A DNA stretch of 64,000 bases from Hymenobacter oligotrophus (GCF_003574965.1 NZ_CP032317.1:3534001-3598000), one strand, 5' to 3'. Positions 9,130 to 17,758 are shown, numbered from the stretch's first letter. Translations and numbers: made by a program. The notes: generated from the letters alone by a model not told the origin.

Positions 9130-9367
9130 GGCGGTTGCGGAAGTGCTGACGAAAAGTGCGGAAGAAGCGAATCAGGCCGTAAAGAACAAACAAGCCGCCC
9201 ACAACGCGGCGGGCAGTAGGGGCCAAGGCGAACATATGCGCCGGCGCCGCCAGCAAGAAAGCGCCCAAGCCTACGTAAACAGCGGCCATTAGAAGCACGA
9301 AGTAGCGCATGGCCACGCGTTGGCTTCGGCCACGATTTATGCGCTCGTCCGCATCGGTATTTAGCAT
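9110..9367 (-). CDS. small two-helix membrane protein, function unknown
   Basis: 85 residues; a polar N-terminus then two hydrophobic helices (YFVLLMAAVYVGLGAFLLAA and VVGGLFVLYGLIRFFRTF) and a basic tail. The 20-base overlap with the PstS-like gene argues that it is a real gene translated in the same operon. No family is recognised. The upstream 190 bases contain the terminator of the preceding tonB gene and AT-rich sequence that may hold an internal promoter, but I see no perfect promoter match. Confidence 0.6.
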   Translation of the reverse strand: MLNTDADERINRGRSQRVAMRYFVLLMAAVYVGLGAFLLAAPAHMFALAPTARRVVGGLFVLYGLIRFFRTFRQHFRNRHDSFQR

Positions 9368-9474
9368 ATGCTGAATGGTGTTGGGAGAAGGATTTGCCTA
9401 TCCTAACGCGTAAAAGTAGAACGTTTGTTCTCGCAAAGAAGATATAGCATTTCGAATGTTGCCAACTTAAAGCC

Positions 9475-9511
9475 AAAAGCCTGCCCGAAAATATTGCTCG
9501 GGCAGGCTTTT
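9475..9511 (-). terminator. terminator after tonB (minus strand)
   Basis: Stem AAAAGCCTGCCCGA / TCGGGCAGGCTTTT (14 bp) around a 9-base loop, 46 bases beyond the tonB stop codon. On the minus strand a T-rich stretch follows. It would separate the exbB-tonB part from the small membrane protein/PstS/TPR part, at least partially. Confidence 0.75.
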
Positions 9512-9556
9512 GCGACCTAAAAATACAACCTCAGGCGCAGGCAGAGTTGCGCCCGC

Positions 9557-10387
9557 TTATTGCGCTATTTTGAAGGTGATAGGGAGCGTGTAGCGTACCG
9601 AAACCGAGCGGCCGTTTTGCTTACCGGCTTGCCAGCGCGGCATAGCCCTGATTACGCGGGCGGCCTCCTCGTCGGTGCCGTGGCCCAAGCCTTTGATAAC
9701 CTCCACGTCCGTGATTTCGCCGAGCGTATTTACCGTGAAAGCCACGAACACCTTACCTTCCTTTTTCGAACCTAGGGCTTGCGCCGGATAACGCAGGTTG
9801 CGCTGCAAGTATTTGACCAACGCCGCTTGTCCGCCTTCAAACTCGGGCATTACTTCGGCATGGATAAACACCTCTTCCTTGGGTGCCGCAGCTGTGCCTG
9901 TGGCCGGTGCGCTGATCCCTTCAGCGGCTCCGTCAGGCGATACGCTTGCCGCAGCGCCGGTGTCGGCTTTAGGAGCAGCAACCGTTGTCAACAAAGCATC
10001 CTCCGAAACATTGGTTTGTTCGGGGCGCGGAGGCACTACTGCATCCGGCACCACGCGGGTAGCTAATTCCTTGTATTGAGGAGCTTTGGCTGCGGCAGGC
10101 GGTGGCGTAACTACTGGCTCCACCGCTTTGGGTGGCAAAACCACATCTGTAAGCGTCACGGTGGGTTCGTCGTTGAGCACAGGCGCTGGCAAAGCGGCGT
10201 TGTTCCGCAGGCGGCTTGCCACCAGCGGAACCACAACCAGCAACGCAAACAAAGCTATGGCAATGGCCAAAGCGCGGCGCAAGTGTTGTGGGTAGGACTG
10301 GCGCAGTTCGAAGGCTCCATAAGCCTTGTTGCGGCCTTCGAACACAATTTCGTCGAGGGTTGGCGGGCGTAGCTGAAGCGGAGTCAT
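9557..10387 (-). CDS. energy transducer TonB (second copy)
   Basis: 276 residues. A cytoplasmic N-terminus with IVFEGRNKAYGAFELRQSYP, characteristic of Bacteroidota TonB, precedes one transmembrane helix (~35-57). A Pro/Ala/Val-rich periplasmic spacer follows, then the C-terminal TonB domain (~180-276: MPEFEGGQAALVKYLQRNLRYP, VFVAFTVNTLGEITDVEVIKG). It couples the proton-driven ExbBD complex to outer-membrane receptors. It parallels the TonB encoded just upstream but has a less proline-pure spacer, so it may serve a different receptor set (inference). Confidence 0.85.
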   Translation of the reverse strand: MTPLQLRPPTLDEIVFEGRNKAYGAFELRQSYPQHLRRALAIAIALFALLVVVPLVASRLRNNAALPAPVLNDEPTVTLTDVVLPPKAVEPVVTPPPAAAKAPQYKELATRVVPDAVVPPRPEQTNVSEDALLTTVAAPKADTGAAASVSPDGAAEGISAPATGTAAAPKEEVFIHAEVMPEFEGGQAALVKYLQRNLRYPAQALGSKKEGKVFVAFTVNTLGEITDVEVIKGLGHGTDEEAARVIRAMPRWQAGKQNGRSVSVRYTLPITFKIAQ

Positions 10388-10554
10388 AACAGGTTATTGG
10401 GTTAGGTGAACGGTGGTACAGCTTTGCTTCTGGCCTGCCTAACTCTTACCCTGCCGCACAATCCCTAGGTAGCGCCTTCATTACCCAAAACGCACGGCAG
10501 TTCCGCTGCAGTATGCAACTGGCCTCAAAAAATACAGTTACCCCCAAAGCAAAA

Positions 10555-10584
10555 GCCCGGCACAAGCAAGTGCTTGTACCGGGC
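10555..10584 (-). terminator. terminator between the two tonB genes
   Basis: Stem GCCCGGCACAAGCA / TGCTTGTACCGGGC with one internal mismatch and a 2-base loop, 30 bases after the first tonB stop on the minus strand, followed by TTTTGCTTTG. The remaining part of the 227-base gap up to 10614 is AT-richer and could carry a promoter for the second tonB; one TATTTTTTG-like match is imperfect. CCTAGG occurs at 10464 and 10598. Confidence 0.65.
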
Positions 10585-10614
10585 CATATTTGCTACCCCT
10601 AGGGGCCAGCGAAA

Positions 10615-11442
10615 TTACTTGATGGTGAAGGTAACCGGAACGGTGTACGACACGCTAACGGCGCGGCCGTTCTGTTTACCAGGCGTCCAAGAAGGCATGC
10701 CTTTGATAACTCGTACTGCTTCTTCGTCGCAGCCAGCGCCGATGCCTTTCGTCACCGTTACGTTGGAAATGTCGCCGTTGGGGCCTACTACGAAGTTCAC
10801 GAATACTTTACCTTCAACCTGGTTGCGAAGTGCCAGCGGCGGGTACTTGATGTTTTTACCGAGGTATTGCATCAGGCCTTCCATACCACCAGGAGGGGTG
10901 GGCATCTGTTCTACGTAGGTATAGACCTTCTGCTCCACTACATCTTCCACAACCTTGTTGCCTTCGTCGCCGAGGCCGCTTAGGTCGAGGGGGTTGTCGG
11001 TGTTACCTTTTACGGTTGCCGTAGCCACCACTTTGTCTTCCAGTTCCTCCTGATCCGGAATCTCTTCTACTTTTTTCACCTCTTCGTCGCGCTTAACAAC
11101 GGGCGGGGTGAATTTGATAGTCGAGAGCTTGGGCGGAGGGGGCGGCGGCGCCGTGGGGGGCGGGGGCGGAGGGGGCGGCGGCTGGTTCTCCAAGGGCGGA
11201 GCTTCCAGCACAATTTCCGTTTCCTTTTTGGCCTTCTCAACCACTTCTTCTTTCGGCGTGAGCAAGCGCGCAATCAGCGGTGCACACACAAATAAGGCGA
11301 AGAGGATGGTGGCCACCAGGAAAGCCCGCGTTACGTGCTTGTTGTACAGCTTGCGCAGTACGTACGCTCCGTAGGCTTTATTACGGCCTTCGAAAACAAT
11401 GTCTTCGAAGGAAGCCCGGGCAATTTGGGCGTTATCCATCAT
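10615..11442 (-). CDS. energy transducer TonB (first copy)
   Basis: 275 residues: N-terminal EDIVFEGRNKAYGAYVLRKL, a transmembrane helix (~38-60), a strikingly proline-pure spacer (~93-118, two long Pro runs), then VEEIPDQEELEDKV and the TonB C-terminal domain (GGMEGLMQYLGKNIKYP, KVFVNFVVGPNGDISNVTV, AVSVSYTVPVTFTIK). It transmits proton-motive energy to TonB-dependent receptors such as the one at 23598-26465. The start ATG overlaps the exbD stop by four bases (translational coupling). Confidence 0.9.
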   Translation of the reverse strand: MMDNAQIARASFEDIVFEGRNKAYGAYVLRKLYNKHVTRAFLVATILFALFVCAPLIARLLTPKEEVVEKAKKETEIVLEAPPLENQPPPPPPPPPTAPPPPPPKLSTIKFTPPVVKRDEEVKKVEEIPDQEELEDKVVATATVKGNTDNPLDLSGLGDEGNKVVEDVVEQKVYTYVEQMPTPPGGMEGLMQYLGKNIKYPPLALRNQVEGKVFVNFVVGPNGDISNVTVTKGIGAGCDEEAVRVIKGMPSWTPGKQNGRAVSVSYTVPVTFTIK

Positions 11443-11966
11443 AGGCCAGAAGATTGAATCAGGTCTGAGTCGTCTTTCGAAATGTCAACCAGCGCGTACT
11501 TCTTTTGCTGCGTGATGTTCATTTCGTCGAGGATGTCGACCATGTTTTTGTAGTTCGAGTTGTCGGCCGGCTTGATGAGCACCGTAGTGTTCGGTACGCG
11601 GCTCCGACGCTCTAGCAAGGTTTTGCGAATGCCGTTGCTCGAGAAATCGGTAACCTTCAGCTCGGGCTTGCTGGTTGCATCAACAAGGCCTTCGTAGTAG
11701 TAAACCTTGTTTTTCTCGCCCAACAGTACCGTAAAGGCCTCCGACGCTTTCAGAGCCAGCGGCTCGGGGTCATTTGGCTCCGGCGGTACCGGCATTGTAA
11801 TCTGCATCACGTTTGGTTTTGCAAACGTGGTGGTCAGCATGAAGAAGGTCAGCAGCAGGAAGGCCAAGTCCACCATCGGGGTCATGTCGATTTTGGTCGA
11901 CATTTTCTTGGCCCGCTTCTTCCCGCCTTTTCCGCCGGAGTCGGCTTGTTGTTGTATTTCTGCCAT
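11439..11966 (-). CDS. exbD: biopolymer transport protein ExbD (second)
   Basis: 175 residues; a basic N-terminus (GGKGGKKRAKKMSTKIDMTP) leads into a single transmembrane helix with the conserved aspartate of the proton path (PMVDLAFLLLTFFMLTTTF). The periplasmic domain follows. With ExbB it forms the proton-driven motor for TonB. Two adjacent exbD genes are standard in Bacteroidota; heteromeric stators are an inference. Confidence 0.9.
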   Translation of the reverse strand: MAEIQQQADSGGKGGKKRAKKMSTKIDMTPMVDLAFLLLTFFMLTTTFAKPNVMQITMPVPPEPNDPEPLALKASEAFTVLLGEKNKVYYYEGLVDATSKPELKVTDFSSNGIRKTLLERRSRVPNTTVLIKPADNSNYKNMVDILDEMNITQQKKYALVDISKDDSDLIQSSGL

Positions 11967-11971
11967 TGAGC

Positions 11972-12595
11972 TTATTTGCTAGCCACCGGCTGCATTTCCA
12001 GGTCGGTGATGAGGTAGAAACGGTTCAACTTCTTTTCCTGCAGCGATTCGATAACATCCTTCACCGTCGGCACATCCGCCTGTCCGTCGCCTTTAATAGC
12101 GATGTAAGGCGCTTGCTGGAACTGGCCCACGCTTACCGAGCGAGCTGCCATCACCCATTCAATCATCTGATTGTTGAGCGAGTCGTACGGGATGCCGGGC
12201 TGCTTGTAGGCTTTGCGGTCTTCCGTGCTCAGGCTGAGGTAGGCGGGAAGTTGTTGTACAGGTACCCCAAAATCGGGCAAAGCGGCAAAGCGCTGCTTTT
12301 GTGCCGGCGTGAAGGTAAGGTTGTACTTACCAGCAATCTGATCCAGCGTTTTGATTTTGATGGGCTGACCCGACATGGAAAAGAACACGCGCTTATCCTT
12401 GTCGATGGTAAGCTGGACAACGTTCTTCTCGGGCAACTGTTTTTCCGATGTGGACGAAGGGGTGTCTACCACCACAGCTACGTCTTCCGACGGCGTAGCG
12501 GTAAGCATGAAGAAGGTTACCAGCAAGAAGGCCAAGTCCACCATCGGGGTCATGTCCAGCGACGGCGACGTTCTGTGTGGTTTTACTTTAGGCAT
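11972..12595 (-). CDS. exbD: biopolymer transport protein ExbD (first)
   Basis: 207 residues with SLDMTPMVDLAFLLVTFFML, again carrying the transmembrane aspartate. Its periplasmic part is longer than in its neighbour, from which it is separated by five bases. The residues around the membrane aspartate are nearly identical in the two copies, while the periplasmic parts differ strongly, consistent with old duplication and specialisation. Confidence 0.9.
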   Translation of the reverse strand: MPKVKPHRTSPSLDMTPMVDLAFLLVTFFMLTATPSEDVAVVVDTPSSTSEKQLPEKNVVQLTIDKDKRVFFSMSGQPIKIKTLDQIAGKYNLTFTPAQKQRFAALPDFGVPVQQLPAYLSLSTEDRKAYKQPGIPYDSLNNQMIEWVMAARSVSVGQFQQAPYIAIKGDGQADVPTVKDVIESLQEKKLNRFYLITDLEMQPVASK

Positions 12596-12651
12596 TTCTA
12601 GCTAGTTAAGAGGGTTTCAGAAACCGTAACGTACAAGGTTGTGCGTTTAGT

Positions 12652-13539
12652 TTACGCAGCGCCGTGTACGCGCTCCTCACCGTGCTGCGAAGCGAAGGTT
12701 TGGATGATGCTGAAACCAGCTTCGTCGATGCTATAGGTCAGTTCGTCAATCTTGCTCGTGAAGAAGTTGTACATCACGATAGCAATGGCCGACGTCAAGA
12801 TACCCAGAGCGGTGTTGATAAGAGCTTCCGAAATACCGTTAGCCAGACCTACTGCATCCGGAGCACCGGCGTTAGCCAGAGCGGCGAATGCGTTGATCAT
12901 GCCGAATACGGTACCTAGCAGACCAACCAGCGTGGCAACCGAAGCAAGCGTCGAAATGATAACCAGGTTTTTCTCGAGCATGGGCAGCTCCAGAGCAGTG
13001 GTTTCTTCGATTTCTTTCTGGATAGCCAAGATCTTCTGGTCTTTGTCCATGCCACGCTCGCGCGACATCTCCTGGTACTTCAGCAGGCCAGCCTTAACCA
13101 CGTTGGCTACCGAGCCTTTCTGCTGGTCGCAAACGGCGATAGCGCCGGTGATGTCGTTCACGTTCAGCTTCTGACGTACCGTGCGTACGAAGCCTTCAAC
13201 ACCTTTCGTGCCTTTTGCTTTGCTGATGGTGAGGAAACGCTCGATCGAGAAGGTAACCACAATGATCAACATCGACATCAGTACCGGTACGACGAAGCCG
13301 CCTTTGTACACGATGCCCAGGTAGTTGCCGGGTAGGGGGTGGTTGGCCGGGTTGCCGCCCTGGAAGTTGGCAGGGTTACCCAGAACGAACTTATAAATTG
13401 CAATTGCCACTGCCAGTGCCAGCGGAATTACGATGGCAGCGAATACAGAGCCGCCTTTCGCTTCGCCGCCTGTCTTCGGCGCAGGTGCAGCAGGACGAGC
13501 CGGAGCCGCAGGCTTGTTCATGGCATTCTTTTGTTCCAT
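12652..13539 (-). CDS. exbB: MotA/TolQ/ExbB proton channel family protein ExbB
   Basis: 295 residues. A Pro/Ala-rich N-terminus precedes four hydrophobic helices: VFAAIVIPLALAVAIAIY, GFVVPVLMSMLIIVVTFSI, IISTLASVATLVGLLGTVFG and LINTALGILTSAIAIVMYNF. The third and fourth are the ExbB/TolQ channel core. It is the first gene of the Ton operon, 57 bases before exbD, and is preceded by a well-matched promoter at 13727-13758 and a long structured leader. Confidence 0.92.
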   Translation of the reverse strand: MEQKNAMNKPAAPARPAAPAPKTGGEAKGGSVFAAIVIPLALAVAIAIYKFVLGNPANFQGGNPANHPLPGNYLGIVYKGGFVVPVLMSMLIIVVTFSIERFLTISKAKGTKGVEGFVRTVRQKLNVNDITGAIAVCDQQKGSVANVVKAGLLKYQEMSRERGMDKDQKILAIQKEIEETTALELPMLEKNLVIISTLASVATLVGLLGTVFGMINAFAALANAGAPDAVGLANGISEALINTALGILTSAIAIVMYNFFTSKIDELTYSIDEAGFSIIQTFASQHGEERVHGAA

Positions 13540-13629
13540 TGTTCCGGAGAATTAGGGAAAGTTGGTTGGTGAAAAAGGTTGAACTGTGCTTGGAAAGTAG
13601 AAAACTACTGAATGACCTAAGACAGCGGA

Positions 13630-13699
13630 GCCCCGCTCACCCGCACGATTTGCTTCTGGGAAAAGAAGTCAAAAACGTGGGTCTGCTCGTGCGCGGGGC
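13630..13699 (-). promoter_or_regulatory. long hairpin in the exbB 5' leader
   Basis: GCCCCGC...GCACGA (13630-13648) can pair with TCGTGCGCGGGGC (13687-13699), with a second small hairpin CTTCTGGGAAAAGAAG inside. It lies between the mapped promoter and the exbB start, in a leader of about 180 bases. Function is unknown; it might affect mRNA stability or respond to a signal. Confidence 0.45.
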
Positions 13700-13726
13700 C
13701 TTCGTCCGTACTAGGTCTATCCTTGG

Positions 13727-13758
13727 CAAACCTAAACAAAAGGCTTTGCGTCGCCAAA
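13727..13758 (-). promoter_or_regulatory. Bacteroidota-type promoter of the exbB operon
   Basis: Read on the minus strand: TTTG (13758-13755), 20 bases, TAGGTTTG (13734-13727). This matches the known Bacteroidota -33 TTTG / -7 TAnnTTTG consensus. Transcription would start near 13720, about 180 bases before exbB. Confidence 0.7.
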
Positions 13759-13807
13759 TTAAAAATGGGTCTAACGCGTTTAAACCGGTGTTTAACTCAA
13801 AAAAAGG

Positions 13808-14641
13808 CTATTTCTCGGATGTTGACGAGGCGCCATCCGATGGCAACTGCTTGGCTTCCTCCCAGTAACGATCCATCTCGGCCAGCGTCAGCTCCGAGAG
13901 CGGGCGGCCGGTGCGGGCTACTGCGGTTTCAAGGTACTGGAAGCGGCGGATAAACTTGCGGTTTGTTTGCTCCAGGGCCTCTTCGGGGTTGATACCAGCG
14001 AACCGAGCGAAGTTTACGAGAGAAAATAATAAATCGCCGAACTCTGCGGTGGCCCGGGCCCGATCTTCTATCTCGCCATCGCGAAACTCAGCACCAAATT
14101 CAGCCAGCTCCTCCTGCACTTTGGCCCAAACTTGCTCTTTGTGCTCCCAATCAAAGCCGGCGCCGCGGGCTTTCTCCTGAATGCGCATGGCTTTAACCAG
14201 CGCCGGTAGTGATACAGGTACGCCGCCAAGTACAGAATTGTTTCCTTTCTCCTTGAGTTTCAGCTGTTCCCAGTTTCGCTTGACTTCTTCTTCGGTGTCG
14301 GCCTGCACTTCGCCGTAGATGTGCGGGTGGCGGTGAATAAGCTTTTCGCACTGGGCGTTAAGCACATCGGCAACATCGAAGCGGCCTTGTTCGCTGGCGA
14401 TTTTGGCGTAGAAAACGAGGTGCAGCATTACGTCGCCGAGCTCTTTTTGCACATCGGGCAAATCGTCGCGCAAAATGGCATCGGCCAGCTCGTACGTCTC
14501 CTCGATGGTCAGGTGGCGGAGCGTTTGCATGGTTTGCTTCCGGTCCCAGGGGCACTCGGCGCGCAAGCGGTCCAGCACATCCAGCAAACGTCCAAATGCG
14601 GCCAGTTGCTCGGGCCGGCGGGCAGCAGTGTTGTACTCCAT
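13808..14641 (-). CDS. mazG: nucleoside triphosphate pyrophosphohydrolase MazG
   Basis: 277 residues from the ATG at 14641 (a TTG three codons upstream is also in frame). Two MazG domains are visible: LRAECPWDRKQTMQTLRHLT with EETYELADAI and ELGDVMLHLVFYAKIASE in the first, and AEFGAEFRDGE...AEFGDLLFSLVNFARFAGI in the second. The EExxE/ExxD pattern binds magnesium. It hydrolyses non-canonical or excess NTPs. It is divergent from glmM across a 108-base intergenic region. Confidence 0.92.
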   Translation of the reverse strand: MEYNTAARRPEQLAAFGRLLDVLDRLRAECPWDRKQTMQTLRHLTIEETYELADAILRDDLPDVQKELGDVMLHLVFYAKIASEQGRFDVADVLNAQCEKLIHRHPHIYGEVQADTEEEVKRNWEQLKLKEKGNNSVLGGVPVSLPALVKAMRIQEKARGAGFDWEHKEQVWAKVQEELAEFGAEFRDGEIEDRARATAEFGDLLFSLVNFARFAGINPEEALEQTNRKFIRRFQYLETAVARTGRPLSELTLAEMDRYWEEAKQLPSDGASSTSEK

Positions 14642-14717
14642 GATTGTCAAATATACTGTACCCCTGCCGAACGCGCCACCGCCACGGGCGGTTGTAGGCG
14701 AGCCGGGCAGGATTCGT

Positions 14718-14725
14718 TACTTTTG
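14718..14725 (+). promoter_or_regulatory. -7 promoter element of glmM
   Basis: TACTTTTG matches TAnnTTTG and lies 24 bases before the GTG start. A TTG at 14692 is a weak -33 candidate with long spacing. Confidence 0.5.
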
Positions 14726-14749
14726 CCCGCTGAAAAAATTACATTGCTT

Positions 14750-16144
14750 GTGGCACTAATCAAATCCATTTCGGGCATTCGGGGCACCATTGGCGGCGCG
14801 GCGGGAGAGGCTCTCACCCCCATCGACGTGGTAAAATTCACGGCCGCTTTCGGCACGTGGGTGCTCAACCAAACCCAGAACCGCACCATCGTGGTGGGGC
14901 GCGACGCGCGCATCTCCGGCGACATGGTCAATAAATTGGTCATCGGAACCCTTCAAGGGCTTGGCATCAACGTCATCGACCTAGGGCTTTCGACCACCCC
15001 TACCGTTGAAATGGCCGTGCCCGCACGCCAAGCCGGCGGTGGTATTATCCTGACGGCCTCGCACAACCCCAAGCAGTGGAACGCGCTTAAGCTACTGAAC
15101 AACAAAGGGGAGTTTATCTCGGACGCCGATGGTAAGCTGGTGTTGGAACTGGCTGAGCAAGAGGCTTTCGATTTTGCGCAGGTAAACAACCTAGGGCAGG
15201 TAACCACCGATGAGGAGGCATTGCAGAAGCACATCGAAGCCATTTTGGCGCTGCCGTTGGTGGATGTAGATGCCATCCGGGCTAAAAACTTTCGAGTAGC
15301 GGTTGATGCCGTAAACTCGTCGGGCGGGTTTGCCGTGCCGATGCTGCTCGAGGCCCTAGGTGTCCAAAAGATTGAAAAGCTGTTTTGCGAGCCAACCGGC
15401 GACTTTGCCCACAACCCCGAGCCGCTGCCCGAGAACCTGCGCGACATTTCGCGGGTGATGGAGAAAGGCCACTTCGACCTCGGCATTGTGGTTGACCCCG
15501 ACGTTGACCGCCTCGCGCTGGTAAGCGAAAACGGCTCGATGTTCGGCGAAGAGTACACACTGGTAGCTGTGGCCGACTATGTGCTTCAGCAGCAAGGCGG
15601 CGGCAACACCGTGAGCAACCTGAGCAGCACCCGCGCCCTGCGCGACGTAACCGAGAAGCACGGCGGTTCCTACGCCGCCGCCGCGGTAGGCGAGGTGAAC
15701 GTGGTAACCATGATGAAGCAGACCAACGCCGTAATTGGCGGCGAAGGCAACGGCGGCATCATTTACCCCGAGCTGCACTACGGCCGCGACGCGTTGGTAG
15801 GCATTGCGTTGTTCCTGACGCACTTGGCCAAAACGGGCAAAACCATGACGGCCCTGCGCGCTTCGTACCCGAACTACTTCATCTCGAAAAACAAGATTGA
15901 GCTAACGCCCGAAATCAACACCGACCAAGTGCTGGTGCAGATGCAGGAGCGGTACGCCAAGCAGCCCATCAACACCATCGATGGCGTGAAGATCGAGTTC
16001 GACAAAGAGTGGGTGCACCTGCGCAAATCGAACACCGAACCGATTATCCGCATTTACGCCGAGTCGGAATCGAACGCTACGGCCGACCACCTCGCCAACA
16101 AGATCATCGGCGACATCAAGGAGATTATCTCGGCGAAAGGCTAA
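14750..16144 (+). CDS. glmM: phosphoglucosamine mutase (alpha-D-phosphohexomutase family)
   Basis: 464 residues from a GTG start at 14750, chosen because it begins directly at VALIKSISGIRGTIGG; the frame is open further upstream but that sequence is antisense to mazG. Converts glucosamine-6-phosphate to glucosamine-1-phosphate for UDP-GlcNAc. The phosphoserine loop TASHNPKQWNALK (Ser about 104), the metal loop DPDVDRLAL, the sugar-binding loop GEGNGGIIYPELHYGRDA and the phosphate-binding RKSNTEPIIRIYAES are all present. Family members called phosphomannomutase cannot be excluded by sequence alone. CCTAGG at 14980, 15190 and 15355 each encode Leu-Gly. Confidence 0.9.
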   Translation: MALIKSISGIRGTIGGAAGEALTPIDVVKFTAAFGTWVLNQTQNRTIVVGRDARISGDMVNKLVIGTLQGLGINVIDLGLSTTPTVEMAVPARQAGGGIILTASHNPKQWNALKLLNNKGEFISDADGKLVLELAEQEAFDFAQVNNLGQVTTDEEALQKHIEAILALPLVDVDAIRAKNFRVAVDAVNSSGGFAVPMLLEALGVQKIEKLFCEPTGDFAHNPEPLPENLRDISRVMEKGHFDLGIVVDPDVDRLALVSENGSMFGEEYTLVAVADYVLQQQGGGNTVSNLSSTRALRDVTEKHGGSYAAAAVGEVNVVTMMKQTNAVIGGEGNGGIIYPELHYGRDALVGIALFLTHLAKTGKTMTALRASYPNYFISKNKIELTPEINTDQVLVQMQERYAKQPINTIDGVKIEFDKEWVHLRKSNTEPIIRIYAESESNATADHLANKIIGDIKEIISAKG

Positions 16145-16162
16145 CGGCCCGCCCGGCCACAT

Positions 16163-16229
16163 GCGGCTCCCGTTTTGCGTATTCGGACCTTGGCTGACCT
16201 AGGGACGAACGGCGCGAAACGGGAGCCGC
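16163..16229 (+). terminator. long-loop hairpin terminator after glmM
   Basis: GCGGCTCCCGTTTTGCG (16163-16179) pairs with CGCGAAACGGGAGCCGC (16213-16229) with a single G-U. The 33-base loop contains ACCTAGGG (from 16197). Confidence 0.65.
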
Positions 16230-16253
16230 TGCGTTCGGCCATTCGCAAACCGT

Positions 16254-16261
16254 TATTTTTG
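16254..16261 (+). promoter_or_regulatory. -7 promoter element of the cysteine desulfurase gene
   Basis: TATTTTTG matches TAnnTTTG, 27 bases before the ATG at 16289. A TTCG at 16234 is a weak -33 element. Confidence 0.5.
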
Positions 16262-16288
16262 CAGTCCACCCCTCCAACGCGCTAGCGC

Positions 16289-17452
16289 ATGACGCCGATC
16301 CACACCCAGCCTTCGGTTTATTTCGACAACGCCGCTACCACCCCGCTCGATCCAGAGGTGCTCGATGCCATGCTGCCCTTTATGCGCGAGCATTTCGGCA
16401 ACCCGAGCTCCATTCATGGGCACGGCCGCAAGGTGCGCGCCGCCTTGGAGAATGCCCGCAAAACCATTGCGCACCTGATCAACGCGGCGCCGGCCGAAAT
16501 CAGCTTTACCTCGGGCGGTACCGAAGCCGATAACTGCGCGGCATTCGGCTCTATTCGTACGTTTGGGCTGAAGCACGCCATTACCTCCAAACTGGAGCAC
16601 CACGCCGTGCTGCACACGCTGCAAGCGCTGGAGAAATCGGGCGAAATTGAGCTGAGTTACGTGCGCTTCGATGACCGCGGCCGCCTCGACCTAGGGCACC
16701 TCGAGGAGCTGCTTGGTACGCATACCCGCTCGTTTGTGAGCCTGATGCACGGCAACAACGAAATCGGCAACCTCAACGACATTCAGGCCATTGGCGAACT
16801 GTGCAAGCAGCACGGCGCCATCTTCCATACCGATACGGTGCAGACGATGGGCCACTACCGCCACGACGTGCGCCAGTTGGGGGTGCACTTTTTGGTGGGC
16901 TCGGCGCACAAGTTTCATGGCCCGAAGGGTGCGGGTTTTCTGTACACCAACTCCGAGGTGCAGGTGCAGCCGCTCATTCATGGCGGCTCGCAGGAGCGCA
17001 ACCAGCGCGCCGGCACCGAAAACGTGTACGGCGTAGTTGGCTTGGCCAAGGCGCTGGAAATTGCCTACCGCGACATGGAAGCGCACCACCGCCACGTACA
17101 GGGGCTGAAGGACCGCTTCATTGCCAAGCTGCGCGCCGAAATTGAGGACGTGCAGTTCAACGGCATGTCGGCTGAGGCTGACCAAAGCCTGTACACGGTG
17201 CTGAGCGTGAGCCTGCCGCCTTCCGACCTGAACGAAATGCTGCTCTTCAACCTCGATATCAACCACGTATCGGCGTCGGGCGGCTCGGCTTGTACCAGCG
17301 GCTCCAACATCGGTTCGCACGTGCTCACGGCCCTGGGCTGCGACCCGGCCCGCGGCGCCGTGCGCTTCTCGATGAGCAAGTACAACACCGCCGACGAGGT
17401 AGATTACGCCGTGGAGCAGTTGGCCAAAATGTACCGCCGCGTGCCGGCTTAG
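16289..17452 (+). CDS. cysteine desulfurase (NifS/IscS family, class V aminotransferase)
   Basis: 387 residues. PLP enzyme that removes sulfur from cysteine for Fe-S clusters and other thio-cofactors. FDNAATTPLDPEVLDAM opens the fold. HTDTVQTMGH holds the PLP-contacting Asp and Gln, SAHKFHGPKG carries the Schiff-base lysine (about 208), and SGGSACTSGS carries the active cysteine (about 335) on the mobile loop. The loop composition fits the IscS/NifS group rather than SufS. No scaffold gene (iscU) is next to it. It stands alone behind its own promoter and a terminator at 17472-17538. Confidence 0.92.
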   Translation: MTPIHTQPSVYFDNAATTPLDPEVLDAMLPFMREHFGNPSSIHGHGRKVRAALENARKTIAHLINAAPAEISFTSGGTEADNCAAFGSIRTFGLKHAITSKLEHHAVLHTLQALEKSGEIELSYVRFDDRGRLDLGHLEELLGTHTRSFVSLMHGNNEIGNLNDIQAIGELCKQHGAIFHTDTVQTMGHYRHDVRQLGVHFLVGSAHKFHGPKGAGFLYTNSEVQVQPLIHGGSQERNQRAGTENVYGVVGLAKALEIAYRDMEAHHRHVQGLKDRFIAKLRAEIEDVQFNGMSAEADQSLYTVLSVSLPPSDLNEMLLFNLDINHVSASGGSACTSGSNIGSHVLTALGCDPARGAVRFSMSKYNTADEVDYAVEQLAKMYRRVPA

Positions 17453-17471
17453 TGCCCTAAGCACATCTGCA

Positions 17472-17538
17472 AACAAGAGCGGCGCCCTAGGTCCGGACAG
17501 TGCAATGAACTGCCAAGACCTAGGGCGCCGCTCTTGTT
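17472..17538. terminator. 22-bp perfect inverted repeat, terminator-like
   Basis: AACAAGAGCGGCGCCCTAGG plus TC (17472-17493) is perfectly complementary to 17517-17538. The 23-base loop can itself form CAGT/ACTG pairs. Each arm contains the octamer CCCTAGGT/ACCTAGGG. It lies between the desulfurase (+) and a small minus-strand gene, so it can act in both directions. No T tract follows. Confidence 0.65.
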
Positions 17539-17611
17539 GGCGGCCAGCAAAGCCGCCTGCTTAATCGCGCGTGCGGCTAACGTAGCTGCGCGCGGCGCGG
17601 TAAATTTTCGG

Positions 17612-17758
17612 TTAAGAGTGCTGAAGGAAGTAGAGCGTTTCGCCGACTGCCGCTCCGAAACGGTAGATGAAATAACCGGCCAGCACCGCCCACAAAAGCC
17701 GGTATCGTTTGTGGCGCAGAGCAGTGGCGGCAAGCGTGCGAAGAATTTCGGTGCGCAT
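17612..17758 (-). CDS. small single-helix membrane protein, hypothetical
   Basis: 48 residues from the ATG at 17758. A basic N-terminal segment (RTEILRTLAATALRHKRYR) is followed by a hydrophobic helix LLWAVLAGYFIYRFGAAVG and a short tail. Composition and the start codon fit a real microprotein with an N-in single-pass topology, but there is no overlap or motif to prove it. Could be a chance frame. Confidence 0.4.
   Translation of the reverse strand: MRTEILRTLAATALRHKRYRLLWAVLAGYFIYRFGAAVGETLYFLQHS

Noticed and set aside
14321-14749. 143-codon N-terminal extension of glmM
   Set aside because: Runs antisense through mazG; the GTG at 14750 starts exactly at the family N-terminus and follows a -7 element.
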